Assembly: GCA_038255145.1 (NCBI GenBank)
Contig: JBBSLP010000001.1
Location: forward strand, 186,001-250,000
Source of the DNA: WHTX01 sp038255145
GTDB lineage: Bacteria > Actinomycetota > Acidimicrobiia > Acidimicrobiales > CAIXPF01
DNA: 64,000 nucleotides
Reading direction: 5' to 3'
Positions 52,171 through 60,695 of the stretch are shown here, one piece after another. The first letter of the stretch is position 1; each line of letters opens with the position of its first letter. The notes under the pieces are model-generated. The model was given only the letters and a program-made list of their open reading frames with translations. It was not told the origin of the DNA and made no database searches. Made by a program: the position numbers and the translations under genes.

Positions 52171-52351
52171 GTAACCGCTCCCGTTCCCGTGGCCTGCGTG
52201 GCCGATGCCGTGGTTTACGGCGCGCTTCGGCGTCATCTACAACGACAAGATGGGGGAACAGTGCTCGATGACGCCGTTCTGGGTACTGTCACCCGTTCTC
52301 AGGCCCGAGGTCCAGTGACCAGAGTCTCGTTTAGATGAACGGGCGCCTGGC

Positions 52352-53215
52352 TCAGGGAGCCACGGAGGCGAGGACCCGCTCCCGCTCGGCCTCGTCGAAG
52401 CCGTGGGGGTAGAGGCAGAGCACGTCGATGCCGGCATCGGCGTAGGCGGCCAGACGCTCCTTCGCCGCCCCGGGATCGTCGGCCGGCAGGGTGGCGCCGG
52501 CCACGATGGCCTCGGGTGTGGTCAGCCCCTGGGACACGAGGTGCTGGTGGTAGTTGGCCAGGGCGTCGTAGTTCACGGCGTCGGTCAACGCCGCCTGCCG
52601 GGGCGAGATGCGCACGTAGAGCACGGTGGTGGCTCGGCCGCCGGGGCCGGCCGCCTCACGCACCGCGGCCACCGTGGTCGCTGCGTGCTCCGGGGTGAGC
52701 CAGTTGAGGACCACGCCGTCGGCGTCGGCGGCCCCCAGGGCCACCATCTTGGGGCCGAGGGCGCCCACGAGCACGGGGAAGCCCCCGCCGAAGGACAGCC
52801 CACCCCCGGTCGAGCACCGGCGCATCTCCTCGACCCACCAGCGCATCTCGGTCAGCGGCGACTTCGGGTACGTGGCCCCGCCGCGCCCGGCGGCCTCGGG
52901 GTGGGACACCCCGATGCCCAGGTCGAAGCGGCCCCCGGACAGCTCGTTGAGCGTCCCCGCCATGCGGGCCAGGGCGGTGGGCTCGTGGAAGATGACCGCG
53001 GCCACCCCCACCGCTCCCCGCACGGTCGAGGTGGCCTCGAACATGGCGGCCAGGCTGGCGAAGGCGTCGCGACCGCCGAGGGGCTTGCCCGGCTCGGCCC
53101 CGCCACCCCGCACGTCGGGCACGAACAGGTGGCTGAAGCCGCGGTCCTCGGCGAAGCGGCCCAGGCGGGCCACCTCGTTGGCCGGCAGGTCACGCACGCA
53201 GATCCCCAGGTCCAT
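52352..53215 (-). CDS. LLM-class F420-dependent oxidoreductase
   Basis: A 287-aa luciferase-like TIM barrel starting MDLGICVRDLPANEVARLGR. Blocks are GFSHLFVPDVRGGGAEPGKP, LNELSGGRFDLGIGVSHPEA, FPVLVGALGPKMVALGAADA and DGVVLNWLTPEHAA. These match mycobacterial F420-dependent dehydrogenases of the MSMEG-type group. The coenzyme assignment is inferred. It is divergent from the alcohol dehydrogenase gene, 81 bases away, and may belong with it to one catabolic pathway. Confidence 0.82.
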   Translation of the reverse strand: MDLGICVRDLPANEVARLGRFAEDRGFSHLFVPDVRGGGAEPGKPLGGRDAFASLAAMFEATSTVRGAVGVAAVIFHEPTALARMAGTLNELSGGRFDLGIGVSHPEAAGRGGATYPKSPLTEMRWWVEEMRRCSTGGGLSFGGGFPVLVGALGPKMVALGAADADGVVLNWLTPEHAATTVAAVREAAGPGGRATTVLYVRISPRQAALTDAVNYDALANYHQHLVSQGLTTPEAIVAGATLPADDPGAAKERLAAYADAGIDVLCLYPHGFDEAERERVLASVAP

Positions 53216-53296
53216 GGCCCGGATCTTGGCACGCCCCGCCCGGGGTCGGGGCGCTACGTTCGGGCCCACACGTCGAGCGCTCTGGGGGGAGACGCC

Positions 53297-54391
53297 ATGA
53301 AGGCAGCGGTGCTGAACGAGCAGCCGGGCAAGCTCGAGATCGAGGACCTGGTCATCGACAGGCCCGGGGCCAACGAGGTGCTGATCCGCACCGTGGCCGC
53401 CGGGTTGTGCCACTCGGACCTGCACTTCATGGAGGGGTTGTTCCGCTCGAAGTTGCCCGTCGTGCTCGGCCACGAGTCGGCCGGGGTGGTCGAGGCCGTG
53501 GGCAGTGACGTGAAGTACACAAAGCCCGGTGACCACGTCATCTGCTGCGTGTCCATGTTCTGCGGGCGGTGCCGTCAGTGCCTGTCGGGCCACCCCTACC
53601 GCTGCGAGGACCCCGCAGCCACGTCACGCCCCGCCGGCGCCCGACCCCGCCTGCGCCGCCGTGACGGTACCGCGGTGGACCAGTTCTCCCGCCTGGGCGG
53701 GTTCGCCGAGCAGATCCTCATCCACGAGAACGGCGTGGTCGTCATCACCAAGGACATGCCCCTGGACCGGGCCGCCCTGATCGGCTGTGGGGTGACCACG
53801 GGCATGGGGGCGGTGTTCCGCACCGCGGCGGTCGAACCCGGCTCGACCGTGTGCGTCATCGGTGCCGGCGGCATCGGTCTGGCTGCGGTGCAGGCCGCCC
53901 GCATCGCCGGGGCCGGGCAGGTGGTGGTGGTCGACGTCAGCGACGACAAGCTGGAGACGGCCCGGGCCATGGGCGGCACCCACCTGGTCAACGCCTCGGC
54001 CGTCGACGACGTGGTGGCCGCGGTCAAGGAGCTCACCGACGGCGGCGTGGACTACAGCTTCGAGGCCATCGGGCTCAAGGCCACCTGTGAGCAGGCCTTC
54101 CGCGTGCTGGCGCCCGGGGGCACGGCCACGGTCATCGGCATGGTGCCCAGCAAGACCAGCATCGAGATCCGGGGCATGGACCTGCTGGCCGAGAAGAAGC
54201 TGCAGGGCTCGACCATGGGCTCCAACCAGTTCCGGGTGGACATGCCGCGGATGATCAACATGTACCTCGACGGGCGCCTGCTGCTCGACGAGATGATCTC
54301 GGGCACCATCGCGTTGGGCCAGATCAACGAGGGCTACGACGCCATGCACCGGGGTGAGGTCACCCGCACCGTCATCAGCTTCGACCGCTGA
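53297..54391 (+). CDS. Zinc-dependent alcohol dehydrogenase
   Basis: A 364-aa medium-chain dehydrogenase. Catalytic zinc ligands are in GLCHSDLHFMEG (Cys-His) and VLGHESAGVVEAVG; the structural-zinc Cys set is CGRCRQCLSGHPYRC; the NAD site is VCVIGAGGIGLAAVQAARIA with ASP/GLU selectors (VVVDVSDDKLE). About 30 residues after the structural zinc (ARPRLRRRDGTAVDQF) are unusual. GGGGGGAG precedes the ATG at 53297. Its operon partners are two deacetylase-like genes that follow without gaps. Confidence 0.9.
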   Translation: MKAAVLNEQPGKLEIEDLVIDRPGANEVLIRTVAAGLCHSDLHFMEGLFRSKLPVVLGHESAGVVEAVGSDVKYTKPGDHVICCVSMFCGRCRQCLSGHPYRCEDPAATSRPAGARPRLRRRDGTAVDQFSRLGGFAEQILIHENGVVVITKDMPLDRAALIGCGVTTGMGAVFRTAAVEPGSTVCVIGAGGIGLAAVQAARIAGAGQVVVVDVSDDKLETARAMGGTHLVNASAVDDVVAAVKELTDGGVDYSFEAIGLKATCEQAFRVLAPGGTATVIGMVPSKTSIEIRGMDLLAEKKLQGSTMGSNQFRVDMPRMINMYLDGRLLLDEMISGTIALGQINEGYDAMHRGEVTRTVISFDR

Positions 54392-54395
54392 GGCT

Positions 54396-55328
54396 GTGGC
54401 TGTGCCCACTTCCCGGTTCGGGCGGGTCGACTACCTGCCCAGCATCGACCGCCCCCCCATCACCTGGCCCGGAGGGGCCCGGGTGGCCTTCTGGGTGGCG
54501 CCCAACATCGAGCACTACGAGTACCTGCCACCCCGGGACCCCTCCCGCAACCCGTGGACCCGCAACCCCCACCCCGACGTGCAGGGCTACGGGCAGCGTG
54601 ACTACGGCAACCGGGCCGGCTTCTGGCGCATGGCGGGGGCCTTCGACCGTCATGGGGTGCCGGCCACGGTGTCGCTGAACCTGGCCGTGTTCGACCACTA
54701 CCCCGAGGTGGGCGAGGCCATGGTGTCACGGGGCTGGGAGTTCATGAGCCACGGCATCTACAACACCCGCTACCTGCACGCCCTCGACGAGGAGGCCGAG
54801 CGGGAGTTCTACCGGGACTGCGTGGACTCGTTGCGCCGCCACACGGGCCAGCAGCTGCTGGGCATGTTGGGGCCGGCCATCTCCAACAGCATGGCCACGC
54901 CCGATCTGATGGCCGAGGCCGGGCTGATCTACCACGCCGACTGGATGCACGACGACCAGCCCGTGCCCCTTCGTGTGCAGGGGCCGAACCGGCTGGTGTC
55001 GGTGCCTTACACGACCGAGCTCAACGATGTGCCCGTGTTCACCCACCACTTCGAGGCCGAGGACTTCGCGGCGATGGCCAAGGCGCAGTTCGACGTGCTG
55101 TGGCGTGAGGGCGAGGCCAGTGGCCAGGTCATGTGCCTGGCCATCCACCCCTACCTGATGGGGGCGCCGCACCGGGTGCGGTACCTGGACGAGATCTTCG
55201 AGTACGTGCTGTCCCACGACGGGGTGTGGGCCACGACGGCGGGCGAGATCGCCCGGTGGTTCCTCGACCACCACTACGACGAGTTCGTGGCCCATGCGTT
55301 GGCGTTGGAGGCAGGCCGTGCCCGCTGA
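54396..55328 (+). CDS. Polysaccharide deacetylase/allantoinase (PuuE)-like protein 1
   Basis: A 310-aa NodB-homology protein. After an N-terminal stretch that has PPITWPGGARVAFWVAPNIE comes RVDYLPSIDR-like beginning, then GWEFMSHGIYNTRYLHALDE with the metal-region HG, LLGMLGPAISNSMATPDLMA and LAIHPYLMGAPHRVRYLDEI with the conserved His-Pro. The family includes allantoinase PuuE and chitin/peptidoglycan deacetylases; no signal peptide is present, so a cytoplasmic hydrolase is likely. GTG at 54396 or 54402, only four to ten bases after the dehydrogenase stop. Confidence 0.8.
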   Translation: MAVPTSRFGRVDYLPSIDRPPITWPGGARVAFWVAPNIEHYEYLPPRDPSRNPWTRNPHPDVQGYGQRDYGNRAGFWRMAGAFDRHGVPATVSLNLAVFDHYPEVGEAMVSRGWEFMSHGIYNTRYLHALDEEAEREFYRDCVDSLRRHTGQQLLGMLGPAISNSMATPDLMAEAGLIYHADWMHDDQPVPLRVQGPNRLVSVPYTTELNDVPVFTHHFEAEDFAAMAKAQFDVLWREGEASGQVMCLAIHPYLMGAPHRVRYLDEIFEYVLSHDGVWATTAGEIARWFLDHHYDEFVAHALALEAGRAR

Positions 55329-56238
55329 GCGCCGCTACGGGATGGATCACGACCACTACACGTGGTCACCGTTGCCCACCCGTCCGCCGTTGACGTGGCC
55401 GGGCGGGGCCCGACTGGCCCTGGGCGCGCTGGTCCTGCTCGAGCACTACGAGTGGGAGCCGCCGCCGGATGCCTATTCGCTGCGTCGGCCGTCGGGCGGG
55501 ATCCTCAACCTGCCCTTCCCCGACTACGTACGCCTCACCCACCGGGACTACGGCCATCGGGTGGGCATCTTCCGGGTGCTCGACGCCTTGGAGGCGGCGT
55601 CGGTGCCGCCGACGGTGGCCATCGACGCGTTGACCATCGAGCGCTACCCGTGGCTGGCCCGCCATGTCGCCGATCGGGGGTGCGAGCTGGTGGGCCACGG
55701 GGTGGCGGCGTCGCGGCTGATCACGTCGCGCCTGTCCGAGCTCGACGAGCGGGCCACCATCGCCGAGGCGGTGGAGGCCGTGACCTCGCTGGTGGGCCAT
55801 GCGCCAGCAGGTTGGTTCGGCCCCGAGGGGGTGGAGTCAGCCCGCACGCCGCAGCTGGTGGCCGAGGCGGGGTTCCGCTACCTGTGCGACTGGCCCAACG
55901 ACGAACAGCCCTACCCCATGACCGTGGCCGCCGGTGAGCTGACGAGCCTGCCCCTGTTCCTCGAGGTGGACGACGAGTTCGCCCTGTGGCACCGGCGGTT
56001 GACGCCCGCCCGCTGGGCCCAGGTGGTGGTCGACACGGCCCGAGGCCTGTGGGAGGACGGGGCGACGTCGGGCCGTAGCCTGGTGTTGACCCTGCGGCCG
56101 TGGCTGGTGGGCCAGCCCTTCCGCGTCGGCGCCCTGGCCGAGGCCGTGGCCGAGATCACCTCGTGGCCCGGGGTTTGGTCGGCCTCGGCCGGGGACATCG
56201 TCGATGCCTACCGGGCCGCCACCGTGACCTCGGCCTGA
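55318..56238 (+). CDS. Polysaccharide deacetylase/allantoinase (PuuE)-like protein 2
   Basis: A 306-aa paralogue of the preceding gene: PPLTWPGGARLALGALVLLE, RGCELVGHGVAASRLITSRL, GPEGVESARTPQLVAEAGFR and YLCDWPNDEQPYPMTV. The position of the conserved His-Pro (IHPYLMG in copy 1) is LRPWLVG here, so one putative metal or catalytic residue is lost, suggesting a non-catalytic partner subunit or changed chemistry. GTG at 55318 overlaps the stop of copy 1 by eleven bases and has GGAG upstream. The two products may form a heteromer. Confidence 0.78.
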   Translation: MPAERRYGMDHDHYTWSPLPTRPPLTWPGGARLALGALVLLEHYEWEPPPDAYSLRRPSGGILNLPFPDYVRLTHRDYGHRVGIFRVLDALEAASVPPTVAIDALTIERYPWLARHVADRGCELVGHGVAASRLITSRLSELDERATIAEAVEAVTSLVGHAPAGWFGPEGVESARTPQLVAEAGFRYLCDWPNDEQPYPMTVAAGELTSLPLFLEVDDEFALWHRRLTPARWAQVVVDTARGLWEDGATSGRSLVLTLRPWLVGQPFRVGALAEAVAEITSWPGVWSASAGDIVDAYRAATVTSA

Positions 56239-56510
56239 GGCCTTCACCTGTCGGAGTCGGTGTCGACGGCTGGTCGAACGTCGGCCGCCGTCGAACCCCC
56301 GCCGCCGCTCCCACGTACCCGCTGAGCTGCCCTTTCACCCCCTTGGCGTCGATTCGACGTCGATTCGACGGGCGGCTCACCCATCCGCTGCGTGGGTGGA
56401 CCGACGCTTGCTGTAGCGGCAGGGTTGGTGGCGCCCATCCGGGGTCGGGCTCGGGAGGATCATCAACCGTGCGGGTTGACCATCGTCCCCGAATGATCTG
56501 TCCGGCGCCG

Positions 56511-57206
56511 CTACTGCTCGACCACTGGGGGCTCGACCACGGGGGGCTCCGTCACCGGCGGCTCGACCACTGGGGGCTCGACCACGGGGGGCTCGACCAC
56601 GGGGGGCTCCGTCACCGGCGGCTCCACGACAGGCGGTTCGACCAGGGGGGTGAGGCGGTAGGGCTTCTCGCCGGTGATGTTGCCGCCAGGGGCGTACTCG
56701 CAGACCCAGACGGTGCGGTGGTCGTCACTGGCCGAGCCGCAGCCCACGCTGGTGGTGTCGGCCCACACGATCTGGGTGTAGTGGCCGCACGAGCTGCGGG
56801 TCCCGGTCGGCGTGCAGGTGTCGCTGTCGAAGTCGTAGTCGATCCGCTCCCCGGCCCAGCGGAACGAGATGGGCTGGTCCGGTCCCCACTCCCAGGCGAT
56901 GTTCTCCCCGTAGGGGGTGCCGGGGTTGTGCTCGAACTCCCCGGTGGCGACGAGGGTCTCGGCCCAACTCTGCGCGACCACCGCGGCCTCGTCGTTCCAC
57001 ACCAGGTCGGGGATGGTGACCGTCCCGTCCAGCCGAGCCGACTCGTCGCTGGCCACCAGCCGGCGCAGGTCGTTGTGCTTGGCCAGGATCTCGGTCTGCT
57101 CGGCCGGTGTGACGGCGGCACCGACGGCGGTCATCCCCATCGACGCCACGGCGGCGAGGATGGCGCCGGCGACGACGACCTTCACGAACGATCGTTGCCT
57201 GGGCAT
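56511..57206 (-). CDS. Secreted CAP-domain (SCP/PR-1) protein with Pro-Val-Glu repeat tail
   Basis: A 231-aa secreted protein. A signal peptide (FVKVVVAGAILAAVASMGMT, cleavage near residue 31) is followed by a CAP domain: AKHNDLRRLV, SWAETLVATGEFEHNPGTPY, GENIAWEWGPDQ and CGHYTQIVWADTTSVGCGSA, the CAP signature. The C-terminal 44 residues are PPVVE/PPVTE repeats, flexible and probably wall-spanning. CAP proteins may bind sterols or lipids or act on the wall. ATG at 57206 fits the signal peptide; the longer frame (GTG at 57233) is less likely. Confidence 0.85.
   Translation of the reverse strand: MPRQRSFVKVVVAGAILAAVASMGMTAVGAAVTPAEQTEILAKHNDLRRLVASDESARLDGTVTIPDLVWNDEAAVVAQSWAETLVATGEFEHNPGTPYGENIAWEWGPDQPISFRWAGERIDYDFDSDTCTPTGTRSSCGHYTQIVWADTTSVGCGSASDDHRTVWVCEYAPGGNITGEKPYRLTPLVEPPVVEPPVTEPPVVEPPVVEPPVVEPPVTEPPVVEPPVVEQ
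56514..56645 (-). repeat. 15-bp-type repeats coding PPVVE/PPVTE
   Basis: Eight near-identical units (gaccacggggggctc, gtcaccggcggctc variants) in two higher-order blocks, encoding the Pro-rich tail of the CAP protein. Not a CRISPR: no unique spacers, and the frame is kept. Confidence 0.85.
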
Positions 57207-57283
57207 GGCGGACGGCCCCCGATTCGTCGTCACCGCGGCGTCACTGCGGCGTCAACGTCCTCCACGGCGCCCCGAGAGCGGGG

Positions 57284-58153
57284 CTAACCGGACAGGAAGC
57301 CGTGGACCAGGTCGAGGAAGACCTCGAGCTGGTCGTGCTGCACCCAGTGCCCGGCGTGGTCGACGACCTCGTGGCGGGCATCGCGGAACGGCTTGACCAG
57401 GGCCTCGGCGTCACCGTCGCGCCGCACCCAGCTCTCGGACCCGCTGATGAGCAGCACCGGGCAGGTGATCTGGCGCCAGAACTGGTGCAGGTCCTCCATG
57501 GACAGGTCGAAGGCCGCCCCCTGACGGGTGTAGGGGTCGAACTTCCAGCTGTAGGTGCCGTCCTCGTTCTGGTTGCTGCCGTGGATGGTCAGGTGGCGGG
57601 CCTGGGCCGCACTCAGGTGGCGGTTGGCCTCGTGCATGCGCTGGTAGGCGTCCTCGAGGGTGGCGTACCGCCTGGGCCCGTGCCCGGCCAGCCGCCGACC
57701 CGAGGTCACCCAGTCCCGCACCCGGCCCACGGGCGAGGCGTCGGGCACCGGCGTCCGCTGCCCGTAACCCTCGATGACGACCAGCTTGGACACCTGGTCG
57801 GGGAAGGCGCCGGCGTACTGCAGGGCGACCCTGCCCCCCAGGGAGTGGGCCACGATGGCCACCGGCGCCGTGCCCGTCTGGCGCACGAGTTGGGCGATGT
57901 CGTAGACGAACTCGGCGCTGCTGTAGGTCGAGCCCGTCGTCCACTGCGAGTCGCCGTGGCCCCGCAGGTCAGGGGCGATGATGTGGAACTCGTCCCGCAG
58001 TCGTTGCGCCACCCAGTCCCAGTTGTGGCAGTGGTCCCGGTTGCCGTGGATCAGCAGCAGGGGTGGCGCACCGGCGTTGCCCCAGTCCAGGTAGTGCAGG
58101 CGCAGGCGCTGGGAGAAGTACGAGTGCGACGTGGGGCTGGCCTTGGCATCCAT
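57284..58153 (-). CDS. Alpha/beta hydrolase with Ser nucleophile
   Basis: A 289-aa hydrolase: LLLIHGNRDHCHNWDWVAQR, IIAPDLRGHGDSQW, nucleophile elbow VAHSLGGRVALQYAGAFPDQ with Ser, and VDHAGHWVQHDQLEVF with His. The HGNRDHCHNWDW block resembles esterases close to bromoperoxidase/lactonase-type enzymes. The substrate is unknown. It is separated by 66 bases from the enoyl-CoA hydratase gene on the same strand and may be transcribed with it. Confidence 0.85.
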   Translation of the reverse strand: MDAKASPTSHSYFSQRLRLHYLDWGNAGAPPLLLIHGNRDHCHNWDWVAQRLRDEFHIIAPDLRGHGDSQWTTGSTYSSAEFVYDIAQLVRQTGTAPVAIVAHSLGGRVALQYAGAFPDQVSKLVVIEGYGQRTPVPDASPVGRVRDWVTSGRRLAGHGPRRYATLEDAYQRMHEANRHLSAAQARHLTIHGSNQNEDGTYSWKFDPYTRQGAAFDLSMEDLHQFWRQITCPVLLISGSESWVRRDGDAEALVKPFRDARHEVVDHAGHWVQHDQLEVFLDLVHGFLSG

Positions 58154-58219
58154 GCTCCACGTCCCACCTTTCCCGACCGACCGACCGGCCCGCGAGCCTA
58201 CCCATGCCCGCTCGCCAGC

Positions 58220-59035
58220 TCAGAAGGGCGCCCACTCGGGGCTGCGCTTCTCCTGGAAGGCGGCGGCGTACTCGTCGAGGTTGCCGGTGAACGTGCCCAG
58301 GGCCTGGGTGCGGTTCTCCAGCTCGATGGCGTGGCGCAGGCTGGGGGCGTCGATGTTGGCCCACATGCCGCTCTTGGTCATCGACACCCCGAACTCGGTG
58401 TGCTGCGCCACCTGCTGGGCCAGGGCCACCGCGGCGACCACGTCGCCCCCGGCCTCGCTGACCTGGTTCAACATGCCGAAGCGGTCGGCCTCCGCCGCGT
58501 CGAAGAGGCGCCCGGTCAGCATGAGCTCGGCCGCCCGGGTGGCGCCCACGATGCGGGGCAGGAAGTAGCTGACCCCCATGTCGCACGACGACAGGCCGAC
58601 CCGCACGAACACCGACCCGAAGCGGGCGTCGGGGCCGGCCACCCGCAGGTCGCAGGCCAGGGCCAGGGCCAGCCCTCCGCCCACCGCGGCCCCGTGCACA
58701 GCGGCGACGACGGGCTTGTCCAGCTCGTGGATGAGGGTGATCAGGTCGCTGAGCTGCTGCTGGAGCCGGTAGAAGCGCCCGACCGGCCCCCGCCCCTCGG
58801 TGTCGGGGGCGGGATCATCGGTGGCGTTGAGGTCGTAGCCGGCGCAGAAGGCCCGCCCGGCCCCGGTCAGCACGATGGCCCGGGTGTCCCGGTCCCGACC
58901 GAGCTCGCCCAGGGCGGCGGCCAGGTCGGTGGCCACGCTCGGGCTCAGGGCGTTGAGGCGCTCGGGCCGGTTGATGGTGACCACGGGGACCCCGGTCGTC
59001 CCCCGGTCGATGTCGACGAGCCCTGCTGATCCCAC
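58220..59035 (-). CDS. Enoyl-CoA hydratase/isomerase family protein
   Basis: A 271-aa crotonase. Oxyanion holes are in AFCAGYDLNATDDP (about 62-75) and AAVHGAAVGGGLALALACDL (about 112-131). The third block, FGSVFVRVGLSSCDMGVSYF, has no Glu at the hydratase position and carries an SSCDMG sequence typical of dienoyl-CoA isomerase/hydroxycinnamoyl-type paralogues. GTG at 59035. It lies 72 bases after the carboxyltransferase gene on the same strand, suggesting a joint acyl-CoA pathway. Confidence 0.85.
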   Translation of the reverse strand: MGSAGLVDIDRGTTGVPVVTINRPERLNALSPSVATDLAAALGELGRDRDTRAIVLTGAGRAFCAGYDLNATDDPAPDTEGRGPVGRFYRLQQQLSDLITLIHELDKPVVAAVHGAAVGGGLALALACDLRVAGPDARFGSVFVRVGLSSCDMGVSYFLPRIVGATRAAELMLTGRLFDAAEADRFGMLNQVSEAGGDVVAAVALAQQVAQHTEFGVSMTKSGMWANIDAPSLRHAIELENRTQALGTFTGNLDEYAAAFQEKRSPEWAPF

Positions 59036-59107
59036 TGGCGTTCCCCCTGCTCACGTGTGTTCGATCGATCGGTCATCGGCACCTCGGCCCGCTCCCCCGC
59101 CGGGCGC

Positions 59108-60631
59108 TCACCACGGGTCGATGGGGTGCTTGCGACCGGTGCGGGGCGGCGGCATCGGGAAGGTGGCCAGGGCCCGCAACAGGATGTCCCTGGTGTCGGC
59201 GGGGTCGACCACGTCGTCGAGGGCGAAGCCCTGGGCGTAGCGCAGCCCGCTGTTGCGCTCCTTCATCTCGGCCGTGCGCACGGCCCGCAGCTCCTTGCGG
59301 GCGTCGTCGTCCGCCGCGGCCTCGAGCTCGTCGCGGAACACGATGTTGACCGCCCCCTCCAGGCCCATGCCCCCGAACTCGGCCGTGGGCCAGGCCAGCA
59401 ACAGGTCGGGCTCGAAGGCGTCGGACCCCATCACGTAGTAGCCCAGCCCGTAGGCCTTGCGCAGCACGATGGACATGACGGGCACGTCGGTGTTGGCCAG
59501 GGCCATGAGGGTGCGGGCGCTGTGGCGCACCAGGGCCGTCGACTCGGCCGCGGTGCCGATCATGAACCCGGGGGTGTCGCACAGGAAGAGCAGGGGCAGG
59601 TCGAAGGCGTTGCACAGCTCGATGTGGCGGCTGATCTTGTCGGACCCGTCGCGGTCGATGGCCCCGGCCCCGTACATGGGGTTGTTGGCGATGACGCCCA
59701 CGGGCCGGCCCCCCAGGCGCACAAGGGTGGTCGACACGCAGCGCCCCCAGTTGGGCCGCAGCTCGAGGACCGAACCCACGTCGGCGATGCCGGCGGCCAC
59801 CTTGCGCACGTCGTAGGCCCGGCGGGGGTTCTCGGGCACGAGGGTGCGCAGCGCGGCGGCGTTGGCGGGGGTCTCGCCGGCGGGCACCGGGCCACCGAAG
59901 TAGCCCAGGTAGCGGCGGGCCATGGCCACGAGCTCGTCCTCGTCGTCGACGAGCAGGTCCACGGTGCCGATGCTGTCGTGCAGGGACATGGGCCCGATCT
60001 GTTCGGGGGTGACCTGCTCACCGGTGGCCGACAGCACCAGGGGTGGCCCGGACAGGCCCAGGGTCGACGTGCGGGTGGCGATGATGACGTCCGAGCAGCC
60101 GGCGATGTTGGCCTGGCCGGCGAAGGCGGGTCCCGACAGCAGGGTGATGATGGGGACCACGCCCGACAGCTTGGGGAAGTGCACGAAGGTGGTGACCATG
60201 CCGCCGTGGTAGTCGAGCTCGGTGGCCCGGGCCCCGCCGCCCTCGGACCAGCACACCAGCGGCCAGCGGTTGCGCCGGGCCAGCTCGAGCATGCGGTCCA
60301 TCTTGCGGTGGTTGCGGGGGCTCTGGCTGCCGCCGAAGACGGTGTAGTCGTAGGAGAAGGCGCACACGGGACGACCGTCGACCTGGCCGACCCCCATGAC
60401 CAGCCCGTCGGCGGGCCCGTCGCCCAGGGCCTGGGTGGCGGGGCGGACGAGCTGGCCGTACTCGACGAAGGTGTCGGGGTCGAACAGAGCGGCGATGCGC
60501 TCGCGGGCCGTCCACCGCCCCCGATCATGCTGACGCTGCACGGCGACGGGGCGGGACCCGTCCAGGGTGGCGGTGCGGGCCTCGACCACCTTCTGGAGCA
60601 GGGGAGGCAGGTCGGTGGTGGGGTCGGCCAT
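59108..60631 (-). CDS. Acyl-CoA carboxylase beta (carboxyltransferase) subunit
   Basis: A 507-aa crotonase-superfamily carboxyltransferase, as in AccD/PccB. Both acyl-CoA and biotin half-sites are visible: VCAFSYDYTVFGGSQSPRNH, GFMIGTAAESTALVRHSART, KAYGLGYYVMGSDAFEPDLL and PTAEFGGMGLEGAVNIVFRD. It would carboxylate acetyl-, propionyl- or related CoA with a biotin subunit that is not in the window. No zinc finger is present, so it is of the PccB rather than AccD-plastid type. ATG at 60631 (MADPTTDLPPLLQK). Confidence 0.9.
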   Translation of the reverse strand: MADPTTDLPPLLQKVVEARTATLDGSRPVAVQRQHDRGRWTARERIAALFDPDTFVEYGQLVRPATQALGDGPADGLVMGVGQVDGRPVCAFSYDYTVFGGSQSPRNHRKMDRMLELARRNRWPLVCWSEGGGARATELDYHGGMVTTFVHFPKLSGVVPIITLLSGPAFAGQANIAGCSDVIIATRTSTLGLSGPPLVLSATGEQVTPEQIGPMSLHDSIGTVDLLVDDEDELVAMARRYLGYFGGPVPAGETPANAAALRTLVPENPRRAYDVRKVAAGIADVGSVLELRPNWGRCVSTTLVRLGGRPVGVIANNPMYGAGAIDRDGSDKISRHIELCNAFDLPLLFLCDTPGFMIGTAAESTALVRHSARTLMALANTDVPVMSIVLRKAYGLGYYVMGSDAFEPDLLLAWPTAEFGGMGLEGAVNIVFRDELEAAADDDARKELRAVRTAEMKERNSGLRYAQGFALDDVVDPADTRDILLRALATFPMPPPRTGRKHPIDPW

Positions 60632-60695
60632 GTCGGGAACCTAGCCACCGGAGGCCGGGCCCGGGGTCGTGCCGCCGTGCCAAGCTGAGCGCGCC

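Noticed and set aside
49777..52338. Long plus-strand open frame opposite the GGDEF-EAL gene
   Set aside because: Low-complexity Gly/His/Asp translation; the minus strand has all GGDEF and EAL motifs.
56239..56510. gtcgattcgac direct repeat near 56348-56370 as an operator
   Set aside because: Two adjacent copies only, far from either gene start and between convergent genes, so no regulatory role can be supported.
56514..56645. Regular repeats that look like a CRISPR array
   Set aside because: Units are adjacent, lack unique spacers and encode PPVVE repeats of a secreted protein in frame.
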